Assembly (NCBI RefSeq): GCF_018100925.1
Contig: NZ_JAGJEH010000002.1
Coordinates: forward strand, 186,001-250,000
Direction: 5' to 3'
Source: Pseudoalteromonas luteoviolacea
GTDB taxonomy: Bacteria; Pseudomonadota; Gammaproteobacteria; Enterobacterales; Alteromonadaceae
DNA: 64,000 nt
Part shown: positions 27,095-35,896 of the stretch, piece by piece
How positions within the stretch are numbered: position 1 is the stretch's first letter
How the letters are laid out: every line of letters begins with the position of its first letter
Notes under the pieces: generated by a model
Seen by the model: only the letters and a program-made list of their open reading frames with translations
The model's database searches: none
What the model was told of the DNA's origin: nothing
Translations under genes and position numbers: made by a program

Positions 27095-27606
27095 TATGGT
27101 TGACCCCTCATTGTGCCTATAGTAACAACAAAAAAAAGAACAGATGACGTTCAGACCACGCAGGTTACAGATACAAACAAATTTATATAATTACCATCAT
27201 TTGTTCGCTTCTTGCTTGGCTAACGTTTAGATTGTTTCTATGTGGTTGCACTTTTGATCTAATGATTTATACAGAAGTTTGCGAAACCTGTGCCATAATT
27301 TACTTTTATAAAAGTAACTACATATCAGTGTCTTATTTATTTTCTCCTTTAAGGTTTAACGACAATTTTGTTCGAATTTGCAAAATGAAAACTAAAAGTA
27401 GAAACGTAGAGGTCCTTGATTAAATACTGATAAATCAGTCTCAAACTACTATTTTTGAACTGAGTAACGGACATGCTCAAAGTGATTTTACAATTCAACA
27501 GTGCTAGACCCAAAATTTGACAGATACATCCCCCGGCAACATATGCAGATCTCTTATCTCTGGTTTTTTATTAAATGAAGAGAGGGTTTTATTGGTGTTG
27601 GGGAAA
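27095..27606. other. AT-rich intergenic region
   Basis: About 510 bases between the PhyH-like gene and a hairpin. A 63-codon frame at 27232-27423 has no ribosome site and unconvincing composition. I see no RNA gene or repeat. Confidence 0.4.
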
Positions 27607-27636
27607 CTACCAAAGCGCGGGAGAGCGCTTTGGTAG
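27607..27636 (-). terminator. long perfect hairpin after the symporter gene
   Basis: CTACCAAAGCGC-GGGAGA-GCGCTTTGGTAG forms twelve perfect base pairs 32 bases after the symporter stop. There is no long U tract in the minus direction (TTTCCCC), so it may also protect the 3' end. Confidence 0.65.
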
Positions 27637-27668
27637 TATTGTTTATGATTTCTGGGCTAACCTGATGG

Positions 27669-28532
27669 TCAGCTTGTTTTATGTTTTTTGATTGCCCAAG
27701 CAGTAAACGCTCCCGCACTGATAAACATAAACAAACCGTATATGCTTGGCGCAATTGACATGACTTCATTACCTAATAGGCCGGTCGTTACTAACAGTGC
27801 CAACGTACCGTTTTGGAGTCCAACTTCGAGCGTAATCGTGCGAGTTTGAGTGTCATTGTGCAGTAAATTTGCAGCGATAACATATCCTGCGATCATTGAG
27901 GCTAGGTTCAGTATTACCACTGCGGGGCCAGCCATGATCAAGTAATCGACCAGCTTAGATCCCAGCTTAAAGCAGATGCTGACGATAACGAGAAGCAGCA
28001 CAGCAATGGAGAACCAGCTAATATATGGACTCGCTTTTTTAGCAAATTCAGGCCATTTTGCATTGATGCTCATACCAATAAGTACTGGCAAAACACCCAC
28101 GACTATGAGCTGTAACCAAGCCTTTAAGATTGGGAACTCAATTACATTGCCATTTTGACCGTAGTGGCCAATCGCCCATGCTGCCAAAAATGGCAAGGTG
28201 AACGGTGTGATAAATCCGACCACAGCGGTTAAGGATACCGAAAGCCCAACATCACCTTTTGCTAGGTATGAATAGAGGTTTGAAGTAGTGCCGCCGGGGC
28301 ACAATGACAAGATAAACAGACCAATAGCAAGCTCACCAGTTAAGCCCGTGATGGCGATGGTGGCGATGGCCAGTAATGGCAAAACAGCAAGCTGGCAAAA
28401 AGCACCGATGAAAAAGCTTTTAGGCTGTAATAAAACACGTTTAAAATCATCTGGTTTAAGGCTTAGTCCTACGCCCGCCATAATGAATATTAGCGCGACA
28501 GGTAAACCTATTTCGATTAAAGCGGGTGGCAT
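27669..28532 (-). CDS. bile acid:sodium symporter family transporter
   Basis: A 287-residue polytopic membrane protein of the SBF/BASS family with about nine or ten hydrophobic helices. The family segment LSLCPGGTTSNLYSYLAKGDVGLSVSL is present (the crossover/sodium-binding region, about residues 77-103), with LTAVVGFITPFTLP following. AAGGAC precedes the ATG. The substrate could be an organic anion, pantoate or another small acid; bile acid itself is unlikely in a marine bacterium. Confidence 0.88.
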   Translation of the reverse strand: MPPALIEIGLPVALIFIMAGVGLSLKPDDFKRVLLQPKSFFIGAFCQLAVLPLLAIATIAITGLTGELAIGLFILSLCPGGTTSNLYSYLAKGDVGLSVSLTAVVGFITPFTLPFLAAWAIGHYGQNGNVIEFPILKAWLQLIVVGVLPVLIGMSINAKWPEFAKKASPYISWFSIAVLLLVIVSICFKLGSKLVDYLIMAGPAVVILNLASMIAGYVIAANLLHNDTQTRTITLEVGLQNGTLALLVTTGLLGNEVMSIAPSIYGLFMFISAGAFTAWAIKKHKTS

Positions 28533-28637
28533 TTATAAGTCCTTGTTTGAGGTGAAACGCGCTTATCTTAACAAGTGAATAGACATGTCGTCACACCTAA
28601 ATTAGACAGGTACGATGTGATAAAAGTTAGGAGGCGT

Positions 28638-28663
28638 TGGTGACAAGTGCTTACTCGTCACCA
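28638..28663 (-). terminator. weak inverted repeat after the second TonB receptor
   Basis: TGGTGAC (28638-28644) pairs with GTCACCA (28657-28663) just after the receptor stop. No U tract follows, so termination is doubtful. Confidence 0.35.
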
Positions 28664-28670
28664 TAAGGGA

Positions 28671-31298
28671 TTAGAATTGATAAGAGACTTTTACGTAGCC
28701 ACGCCTGCCGACAGTGTCGTAAGTAAAGACATCAGTATTGGCATCATTCCAAGAGGTTAAGAAGGGGGGGCGCTTGTCGAATAGGTTGTCGATACCAAAT
28801 GCCAGAGCCAGCGAGTCCGAAGCACTATAACCGACTTGTATATCGTGATATGTCACGCTAGGGACTTGGCTGCCAATTGGACCGCCGCCATTTTCATCTT
28901 CAGCGTTGCCTATGTATTGGATACTGTAAGTGCCTTGCCACTGTCCAAGGTTTACATTTGCAGCGAGGTGAGATTTCCATTTTGCAAAACTCCCTCTATC
29001 GGACGTTATTTTGCCTAGTAGCACTTCAGTTTCTGCGCCTTCAAAAGCAGTATTGTTGTGCTTCAATAGACGGGTTGTATCCCAATTTATCCGATACGAA
29101 ATATTCTGAAAGGTTGAGGATAAGTTGATATTTAAATCTACGCCAGAAACCGCTTCACTTGCTGCATTCATTGGGCGTTTTTCGAGTTTAATAACTTGGT
29201 GTGTTGTAGGGTCGCGGGTTATATTGTCACAGTATGCTTGATAGGCAACAGGGTCGCTGTAACACAGACGCAACATATTAGAGCCGGAAACAGCATTGAT
29301 TGCATTGTCTACGTCAATGTTAAAATAATCCAGCGATGCTGAAAACAACGTATTCTGATAAACAACACCGAGTGTAAAAGTATTTGCAGTTTCTGCGTCA
29401 ACGTCAGGGTTACCGCCAACACCGGTGCGAACGGTTGAACCATCTTGCACAAACCCATTGGGTATGCCCGCTGCCTTACAGTGATTTAGTAGTGAACCTT
29501 TCGCACCATCACAGGGATCTACCGTGATAAGGTTCTCTATATTTGTACCGCCAAACTGTTCGGTGATTGTAGGGGTTCTAAAGGCACTGGAACGCACGCC
29601 TCTTAAGAGCCACTGGGAGTTTACGCGCCAGGTTATACCGAGCTTATACGTGGTTTCAGCATCAAAATCTCGATAGTCAGAGTAGCGTAATGCGATGTCT
29701 GTCTTTACTGAGTGAGCATAGGGCTGGTCACTCAACACAGGGATGGATAATTCTACAAATGCTTCTGTGACTTCAGAGCTTCCCGCGATAGCATCTTCTT
29801 CGTTATTGCTCATCGCGACGGCGTCAGGGTTACGCCACCCCTTTTCTTTACGCATTGTGAGGCCTGTGGCAAATGCCATCGTTCCTGCATGCAGCTCGGC
29901 GATATCGCCATTTAAGTCAATACTGAGAGATTGAAGTTGATTGCCGCCAGTTCCTTCACGTTGATAGGTGACATAGTTTATGACATCAGGACTGAGCTGT
30001 GCGACGCCAAAGTAATCCCCGCATGGGATAGCGGCGCCAGCTTGTGTACTGCAGATATCCGCATTGAGGGTTTGCGCAACTCGAGCATCGTCAAAATCAT
30101 AGCGCCAGCCATCAGTGCCCGTATTTTTTCCCCAGTTGTAATCCGCCTGCCAAAGCCAGCTATTTGATAGCTCCCCAGATAAAGAAAAAGTCAATTGGGT
30201 GGTATTGGTTTTTTGATAAAACTCAGGGTTTGGCACTTCAACATTTCTGCGGCGTTTTAGAGTGAGGTCTTGGCCAGTTGGGTTGTAGACAAAATATTTT
30301 GATACTTCTACAGACTGGAAACTTCTGGGTGTGACCACTTGGTCCGATTGACGGTTGGCATAAAGTATCGATGTATCGAATTGGACCGACTCTGAAAGTT
30401 CATGTGAGATAAATGTTGCCAGATTAAGGCGTTCCATCGGGCTGTATGAATTGAGTGCGTTAAACCAGTTATAACCATGTTTAAGATTATCATAGTGCTC
30501 AAAGTGGTCGCCGTTTTGGCCACTAGTTTGATTGAACTGAACTTCTTGGCCATCAGCCAATAATGCGCGACCGCCTATGGTTGTCCCTGATAAAGTACAA
30601 ACTAGCGTGCCATTTTCTTCAGTTAGGGGGCAGGGGTTACGGGTAGATTGAAGGGCGTTGCCATTGTTGACGTAATTGATATTGACGGTAACCTGACCTT
30701 TTTCCAGGCTTTTGCCCAAAGAAAGGTTGAGCTCTGCATTTTCGGCATCTTTTTTACTGCTTTGACCCACTTTGGCAATGAGTTTTGTGCCCTCGAAATT
30801 TGATTTGGTAACTATGTTAACTACACCTGCGACTGCATCTGCGCCATAGATGGCAGAAGCACCACCTTTTAGAATGTCGATGCGCTCAATCAAGCCCATT
30901 GGGATCATGTTTAAATCTGGGCTGTCATTGGCACCAGTACCGCCAGCAACAACGCGATTGCCATTGAGTAGAACTAGAGTGCGTTTTATCCCTAAACCGC
31001 GCAAGTTTACTTGTGCTGTAGCATAGCCATTACTGGTCCAGTAGGCATTGGTGGCGTTTCCTGCAGGGCCAGCCGAGGCACTTAGGCTTTGCAATACTTC
31101 TTCTATATTAGACACGCCGGTTGCGGCAAGATCTTCAGATGAGAGTGTGGTTATGGGGCTTACGGATTCTAAGTCAATATTCTGAATCTTTGAGCCAGTG
31201 ACAGCAAAACGTTCAATTTGTGTGGTTTGTTGTGCAAAAACACAGTGAGAAAGGCCAAGGCCTAAAAGTGCAAGAGAAATTTTAGAATACAAAAACAT
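28671..31298 (-). CDS. large TonB-dependent receptor
   Basis: An 875-residue outer-membrane receptor with signal peptide (to VFAQ), TonB-box-like IERFAVTGSKI, and a plug with SSEDLAATGVSNIEEVLQSL, QVNLRGLGIKRTLVLLNGNR and GGASAIYGADAVAGVVNIVT. The barrel ends in GYVKVSYQF with terminal Phe. Size and plug sequence fit the Xanthomonas/Alteromonadales type of receptors for sugars, peptides or other nutrients rather than classical siderophore receptors. Paired cysteines in long loops (NADICSTQAGAAIPCGD) are seen. The gene stands alone, so the substrate remains open. Confidence 0.88.
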   Translation of the reverse strand: MFLYSKISLALLGLGLSHCVFAQQTTQIERFAVTGSKIQNIDLESVSPITTLSSEDLAATGVSNIEEVLQSLSASAGPAGNATNAYWTSNGYATAQVNLRGLGIKRTLVLLNGNRVVAGGTGANDSPDLNMIPMGLIERIDILKGGASAIYGADAVAGVVNIVTKSNFEGTKLIAKVGQSSKKDAENAELNLSLGKSLEKGQVTVNINYVNNGNALQSTRNPCPLTEENGTLVCTLSGTTIGGRALLADGQEVQFNQTSGQNGDHFEHYDNLKHGYNWFNALNSYSPMERLNLATFISHELSESVQFDTSILYANRQSDQVVTPRSFQSVEVSKYFVYNPTGQDLTLKRRRNVEVPNPEFYQKTNTTQLTFSLSGELSNSWLWQADYNWGKNTGTDGWRYDFDDARVAQTLNADICSTQAGAAIPCGDYFGVAQLSPDVINYVTYQREGTGGNQLQSLSIDLNGDIAELHAGTMAFATGLTMRKEKGWRNPDAVAMSNNEEDAIAGSSEVTEAFVELSIPVLSDQPYAHSVKTDIALRYSDYRDFDAETTYKLGITWRVNSQWLLRGVRSSAFRTPTITEQFGGTNIENLITVDPCDGAKGSLLNHCKAAGIPNGFVQDGSTVRTGVGGNPDVDAETANTFTLGVVYQNTLFSASLDYFNIDVDNAINAVSGSNMLRLCYSDPVAYQAYCDNITRDPTTHQVIKLEKRPMNAASEAVSGVDLNINLSSTFQNISYRINWDTTRLLKHNNTAFEGAETEVLLGKITSDRGSFAKWKSHLAANVNLGQWQGTYSIQYIGNAEDENGGGPIGSQVPSVTYHDIQVGYSASDSLALAFGIDNLFDKRPPFLTSWNDANTDVFTYDTVGRRGYVKVSYQF

Positions 31299-31738
31299 TA
31301 AGACAACTCATGAAAAAAACTGCGGCGAGTATAAATAACTTAAGCACCATTGAGATGTGACAAATTGTCGCACTTTCAGCTTTTTTCTTTATTTATAAAC
31401 AACATATAAAACCGCCTTCTTGAGTTGTTAATTTTGGAATAATAAGTTGTGATTTTAAAAAATAATCTAAAAGCTATATTTATTCGCCATAGTATATTTA
31501 AGTTAGTTGTTTAAATACCTTCGGTTCGCTTTTTATACAATGGATTCTCCCATTGAGAATGTGGCTTTAAACCGCACTGGAATTGTGTTCCGTTTTTAAT
31601 TGTTAAAGTGCTTACATTTCATAATGTTGTTGTATTTTGTGTTAATTTATGGCGTTTTTCATCAATTCTCACCCCTTGTTTTGTTGCTCTTTTGGCAATA
31701 GAATGCGGCGCTTTTATACTATTGGGATGAAGTAAAAC
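31299..31738. other. divergent intergenic region, AT-rich
   Basis: About 440 bases between the TonB receptor and a small lipoprotein gene. It presumably holds two divergent promoters. No gene, repeat or recognisable operator was seen. Confidence 0.4.
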
Positions 31739-32347
31739 ATGATTAGAACCTCGAAAAAGACACTATTGGCTGTGTTTTCATGTATAGGGCTGCTTTCTGC
31801 GTGTACTGAAGGGACCGGAGAAGATGAGGCGACTGTTGATTTAAGTAGTAGCGGGAATAGCTGTAACTTAACTGAGCTGATCTCTGATGCTGATCGAAAA
31901 GCTGCAAATGCCTGTGGGGTTCAAGCATCATCTCAAATTGCCAATGCGGATGTGTATTTCACTGCAGCAATGAATGCCTGTCGAAGTGGTGAAACAGGTA
32001 CTGATCCAGAAACTGGCCGCACAACCACTTACAAAGATACATATAACGTATACAAAAAAGCAGCCAATTACGCGCTGACTGTTGTTGACCAAATGAATTG
32101 TGGCAGCAACTCTACGGGTAATTCTGGCGGTGGGATCCAGTTGCCAGACAATCAACCTGACCAATACAACCTGTGTGTAGGTTACATTGAAGATGGTAAA
32201 AAAGCCCTTGCATCATGTTTTGGTCCGGTTAAAAAGTTTGATACTCAGTGTGGCGATAACAGAATTAACTATCTAAAAAGCTTTGACTCTTCAGCAAGTT
32301 GTATCTCAGAACGAGACACTTGGCTGAAAAATGCATTTAACAGCTAG
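31739..32347 (+). CDS. cysteine-rich small lipoprotein of unknown function
   Basis: A 202-residue protein with a lipoprotein signal (LLAVFSCIGLLSAC, lipidated Cys22). The mature part begins with an acidic linker and has several cysteines, a Gly/Ser-rich linker near residue 125 (NSTGNSGGGIQ), and two helical halves (about 40-120 and 140-200) that look loosely alike, each with conserved Cys. I do not recognise the family. The next gene starts nine bases later, so the two are probably cotranscribed. Confidence 0.7.
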   Translation: MIRTSKKTLLAVFSCIGLLSACTEGTGEDEATVDLSSSGNSCNLTELISDADRKAANACGVQASSQIANADVYFTAAMNACRSGETGTDPETGRTTTYKDTYNVYKKAANYALTVVDQMNCGSNSTGNSGGGIQLPDNQPDQYNLCVGYIEDGKKALASCFGPVKKFDTQCGDNRINYLKSFDSSASCISERDTWLKNAFNS

Positions 32348-32356
32348 TAGCTACCC

Positions 32357-33085
32357 GTGAACATAAAAAGCTTGATATTTTTTTCACTGGGTTTGTTTGC
32401 GGGGGTTCTCCTGAGTGGGCTGTGGTTTAAGTCAGCCCCTCAAACGCAATCAATTGCGGCAGCTGAGTCAGTTTCAAAACCTGTGCAGGATACGCTAATG
32501 CCAATCTGTGCGGAATCAAAAAAGTTACTACCAGTACAGAACAAGACAAAGACTGTACCAGATGCGTTATCGACAGCATCTAGTTTTGCTTTGAAGTTTG
32601 CAAGCGACGAAGAAATTGCTCAGTTTGCTTTGCAGCAAGGAATTTTAGACCAAGATAGTATCGAACGGATATCCGATATAAAACAAGCGGCAGAGCGACT
32701 CAGCAAAATAGCGCTGGGGGAAAATCATGATGATGACGTAGAAATGCTTAACCATGGGCCTTCACGTGTTTACTTCAGTAATGGAGCGGAAGGGCTTGCA
32801 GGGTATGCCAATCAAAATGAATTTGAGGCTGAGGTGAAAAAGGTTACTGCTACCTTTGAAACTGGCGCAGATCATGGTCATAAAGTGCTAGTTAAGTGGT
32901 TTAATAAAGACACGAATCAAATGTTGGCGTTTAAAAATATATCAATAAAGTCAGCAGACCGTTTGCACTATATCAAGATGTCTCGAAACCAATGGCAAAG
33001 TGGAGAGTATCGCGTTGAAATATATGCTATCTCAGACGATTTTCCAATGCTCTCCAGCGGTAATTACTTTGTCCGCGCCAATTGA
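32357..33085 (+). CDS. membrane-anchored periplasmic protein of unknown function
   Basis: A 242-residue protein starting at GTG (32357) with one N-terminal membrane segment (LIFFSLGLFAGVLLSGLWF) and the rest predicted in the periplasm. The C-terminal part (about 130-242) looks like a beta-rich domain (VYFSNGAEGLAG, HKVLVKWFNKDTNQML, YRVEIYAISDD). No family is recognised. It follows the small lipoprotein in a two-gene unit, and its 3' end overlaps the converging codB gene by 22 bases. Confidence 0.65.
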   Translation: MNIKSLIFFSLGLFAGVLLSGLWFKSAPQTQSIAAAESVSKPVQDTLMPICAESKKLLPVQNKTKTVPDALSTASSFALKFASDEEIAQFALQQGILDQDSIERISDIKQAAERLSKIALGENHDDDVEMLNHGPSRVYFSNGAEGLAGYANQNEFEAEVKKVTATFETGADHGHKVLVKWFNKDTNQMLAFKNISIKSADRLHYIKMSRNQWQSGEYRVEIYAISDDFPMLSSGNYFVRAN

Positions 33086-34293
33086 TTTGTATGGCACCAA
33101 GTTGCGAGATAAAAGCTCAGCGCACTCGCGATAATGGCATTGATTGGCACTATTCCTGGTAAACTATGTCCTGCCGCTACCCCAATAATGACGCTGGTAA
33201 TGGCGAACCAATTAACATTTTTGTTTTGGGAAATGTCAAGGTCTTGATATTGTGCTTTATGGGTAAAATAGTGGGTGATGATGACGCCGCCTATGGGAGG
33301 GATAGCGGCGGATAAAAATACTAGCCAATCGACAAAATGGTTGTATAACCAAAGAGCGCAAACTGTACCTATGATGCCATTGAATACACTGAGGTATTGG
33401 CTTGGAAGACCGGTAATATTTGCACATCCAAGCCCAGATGCGTACAGCGCATTGTCATTGGTAGTCCAAATGTTTAAGCCCAATACTATGATGGCTGGGA
33501 GGATCAAGCCTTGTAGCATCAGTACCTCGGAAATATCTGATTTACCTGTTGCAGCGGCCCCAGCCCCACCAAAAACAAACATTAAACTGTTACCAATTAA
33601 AAATGCCACAATGGTGATAAACACCGCTTTTTTGGTGCTTTTTCCAAAACGCATGAAATCTGCTGTAAGCGTGCCTGCTGAGATAAATGATCCCACCACT
33701 AAAGTGATTGCTTGAGTTTGACTAAGAGGTGCTGCAATTGGTTGAGCAGCCAAAGCTGATAGGCCTCCAGCACCGTCAATGGCCAACCAAACGGAAAAGC
33801 CGCCGAGCAAAGCGATTGCCGGAACTGCAATGGCCGAGAGCACCACAAGTGCTGAAATCCCTACATAAGCTGTGATTGTCATCAGTATACCTGCGCCAAG
33901 AATTAACCAATTCATGTCAATGCCTGTAATTTTATTGACCGGGAGCGCAAACATGGCAACACCAACACCAAACCAACCAACTTGAGTACCTGCTAGTAAG
34001 GCTGACGGTAACCATGACCCTTTAATACCAAACGAAAAGCGTGCTAGTAAATGCGTTGAAAGACCAGTTTTAGCACCGATATAAGCCAAAAATGCAGTGT
34101 ATAGGGCTAAAATAAGGTTTCCCACTAAGACCGCCGTAAAAAAGTCATTCGGTGACAATCCAACGCCGAGTTTCCCCCCAGTCCACATGCTTGCAGAAAA
34201 AAAGGTGAGGCCAAGCATCAGCATGGTCATTGCAATAGAGGCGCGTCGCGCTTCAGTCGGTACTGGGCTCAGTTCAAATTCATGGGTCGTCAT
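33064..34293 (-). CDS. codB: cytosine permease
   Basis: NCS1-family nucleobase:cation symporter of 409 residues with about twelve membrane helices. It follows E. coli CodB closely through MLGLTFFSASMWTGG, THLLARFSFGIKGSWLPS, TQVGWFGVGVAMFALPV, GSFISAGTLTADFMRFG and LNIWTTNDNALYASGLG. The ATG at 34293 (MTTHEFEL) aligns with CodB; the upstream ATG at 34377 would add 28 unlike residues. No codA (cytosine deaminase) lies next to it here, so its regulation and partner differ from the enteric operon. Confidence 0.92.
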   Translation of the reverse strand: MTTHEFELSPVPTEARRASIAMTMLMLGLTFFSASMWTGGKLGVGLSPNDFFTAVLVGNLILALYTAFLAYIGAKTGLSTHLLARFSFGIKGSWLPSALLAGTQVGWFGVGVAMFALPVNKITGIDMNWLILGAGILMTITAYVGISALVVLSAIAVPAIALLGGFSVWLAIDGAGGLSALAAQPIAAPLSQTQAITLVVGSFISAGTLTADFMRFGKSTKKAVFITIVAFLIGNSLMFVFGGAGAAATGKSDISEVLMLQGLILPAIIVLGLNIWTTNDNALYASGLGCANITGLPSQYLSVFNGIIGTVCALWLYNHFVDWLVFLSAAIPPIGGVIITHYFTHKAQYQDLDISQNKNVNWFAITSVIIGVAAGHSLPGIVPINAIIASALSFYLATWCHTNQLARTK

Positions 34294-34396
34294 TGGTACT
34301 CCAAATAAATGGGATGGCTTAGTGTAAAATGCAAATGCAGCACAAATATGGAGAGGGGTTGTATTTACAATGTACACAAGGGTTGCTCAGTTTTGC

Positions 34397-34402
34397 TATA
34401 CT
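34397..34402 (+). promoter_or_regulatory. extended -10 element upstream of the helicase gene
   Basis: TTGCTATACT has the TGn extension followed by TATACT at 34397-34402, 32 bases before the helicase ATG. Confidence 0.45.
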
Positions 34403-34434
34403 GCGCGCATCTTTGGCAGTACTTATAGGCTATC

Positions 34435-35667
34435 ATGTCTTTTCAATCTTTAAATCTTGCAGATGAACTAAACCAAGCTTTAGCGCATTTAGAATTCACT
34501 GAACCAACACAAATTCAAGCGTTGAGCATTCCACTTATTTTGCAAGGTAAAGACTTGCTTGCAACTGCGCAGACTGGAACTGGAAAAACAGCTGCCTTTA
34601 TGCTGCCTATTTTAAATAGTTTAGTGCAGAGTGATTTTGAAGCTCCTGCCGTCCGTGCGCTGGTTTTGGCTCCCACAAGAGAGCTTGCTCAGCAAGTTGC
34701 AAAAGACACCAAACGTTTAGCTAAGTTCAGTCATCTCAGAGTCGCTTGTTTGTACGGCGGCGCAAATATTGGACCGCAAGAAAAAACCTTAAAAGAAGGG
34801 GTTGATATTGTCGTAGCGACACCTGGACGTTTACTGGATCACATGATCAAAGGCACTTTGTCTTTGAGCGCCATTACTCATCTAGTATTTGATGAGGCAG
34901 ACCGCATGCTAGATATGGGCTTCATTGGTGAAATTAAGCGTATAATGCGAAAAATGCCTGAAAAACGTCAAACAATGCTCTTTTCTGCGACAATGGATGA
35001 CAGTGTTTTATCGCAAGTAAAAATGTGGTTAAACACCCCGGAGCGTGTTGGTGTTGAACAACAAAACAGCACCGCAGACAATGTCGATCAGACATTTTAC
35101 GCGGTTGATGAAGATAGAAAGCGTGAGTTGATTGCCCATTTAATTGGTAAAAATAACTGGCAGCAAGTATTGGTATTTACGCGCACCAAAAAAGCCGCAG
35201 ATGATTATGCCAGCGAACTTAACAAAGATGGGTTAGCAACATTAGCTATTCATGGTGATAAGTCTCAAGGGGCACGCGAGCGTGCGTTAGAGCAATTTAA
35301 ATCAGGAAAAACACGGGTGCTGGTGGCGACCGATGTAGCTGCTCGAGGTATTGATATCAAAGCACTAAGCTATGTAATTAACGCAGAACTCCCCTTTGTT
35401 GCTGAAGACTATATTCATCGTATAGGGCGTACTGGCCGCGCAGGAAATAGCGGTCAGTCGATCTCTTTAGTGAGTATTGATGAGCAATGGCTACTGGAAG
35501 AAATTGAAGTGCTATTAGATACCCGACTAACACCTCAGTGGTTGGCAGGCTATGAGCCAGATTTGACAAAAGAGCCGAAAGACAACCGTAAAAATACCAG
35601 CAAGTCGAGAAAACAGCGAGACAAGAAACGGATATTGGGGCAGCGAACCAGACGAAGAAAAAAATAA
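34435..35667 (+). CDS. DEAD-box ATP-dependent RNA helicase (RhlE-like)
   Basis: A 410-residue DEAD-box helicase. In order: Q motif near the N-terminus (FTEPTQIQ), motif I AQTGTGKT (45-52), Ia PTRELA, Ib TPGRLLD, II DEAD with DRMLDMGF, III SAT, IV VFTRTK, V ATDVAARGIDI and VI HRIGRTGRAG. A short basic tail (KSRKQRDKKR, ending RTRRRKK) probably binds RNA. Family members act in ribosome assembly and RNA turnover, often in the cold. The exact subfamily is a judgement from length and tail. Confidence 0.9.
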   Translation: MSFQSLNLADELNQALAHLEFTEPTQIQALSIPLILQGKDLLATAQTGTGKTAAFMLPILNSLVQSDFEAPAVRALVLAPTRELAQQVAKDTKRLAKFSHLRVACLYGGANIGPQEKTLKEGVDIVVATPGRLLDHMIKGTLSLSAITHLVFDEADRMLDMGFIGEIKRIMRKMPEKRQTMLFSATMDDSVLSQVKMWLNTPERVGVEQQNSTADNVDQTFYAVDEDRKRELIAHLIGKNNWQQVLVFTRTKKAADDYASELNKDGLATLAIHGDKSQGARERALEQFKSGKTRVLVATDVAARGIDIKALSYVINAELPFVAEDYIHRIGRTGRAGNSGQSISLVSIDEQWLLEEIEVLLDTRLTPQWLAGYEPDLTKEPKDNRKNTSKSRKQRDKKRILGQRTRRRKK

Positions 35668-35670
35668 TAT

Positions 35671-35696
35671 GAAGGGCGCAGTTTGCGCCTTCTTTT
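35671..35696 (+). terminator. intrinsic terminator after the helicase gene
   Basis: GAAGGGCGCA-GTT-TGCGCCTTC with one bulged G, followed by TTTT. Confidence 0.75.
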
Positions 35697-35896
35697 ATGG
35701 TAATAATCCTTCCTTTCAAAAATTACATTAAGAACCTTTATCTCAGTTCGAAGAGCCAATTAATTAGCCTCAGCCCCACTCAATTTTGGGAATTATGTAT
35801 TATTTAATTTTATTTACAATTGTACAATATTGTTCCTTGAATCCGGCCGGATAAGTGTGTAATCTGCGCGCAATTTAAGCTATATATTTTAGGAAA

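Noticed and set aside
27232..27423. 63-codon plus-strand frame beginning MFLCGCTFD
   Set aside because: No ribosome site, unlikely composition and no coupling to neighbours; treated as chance in an AT-rich gap.
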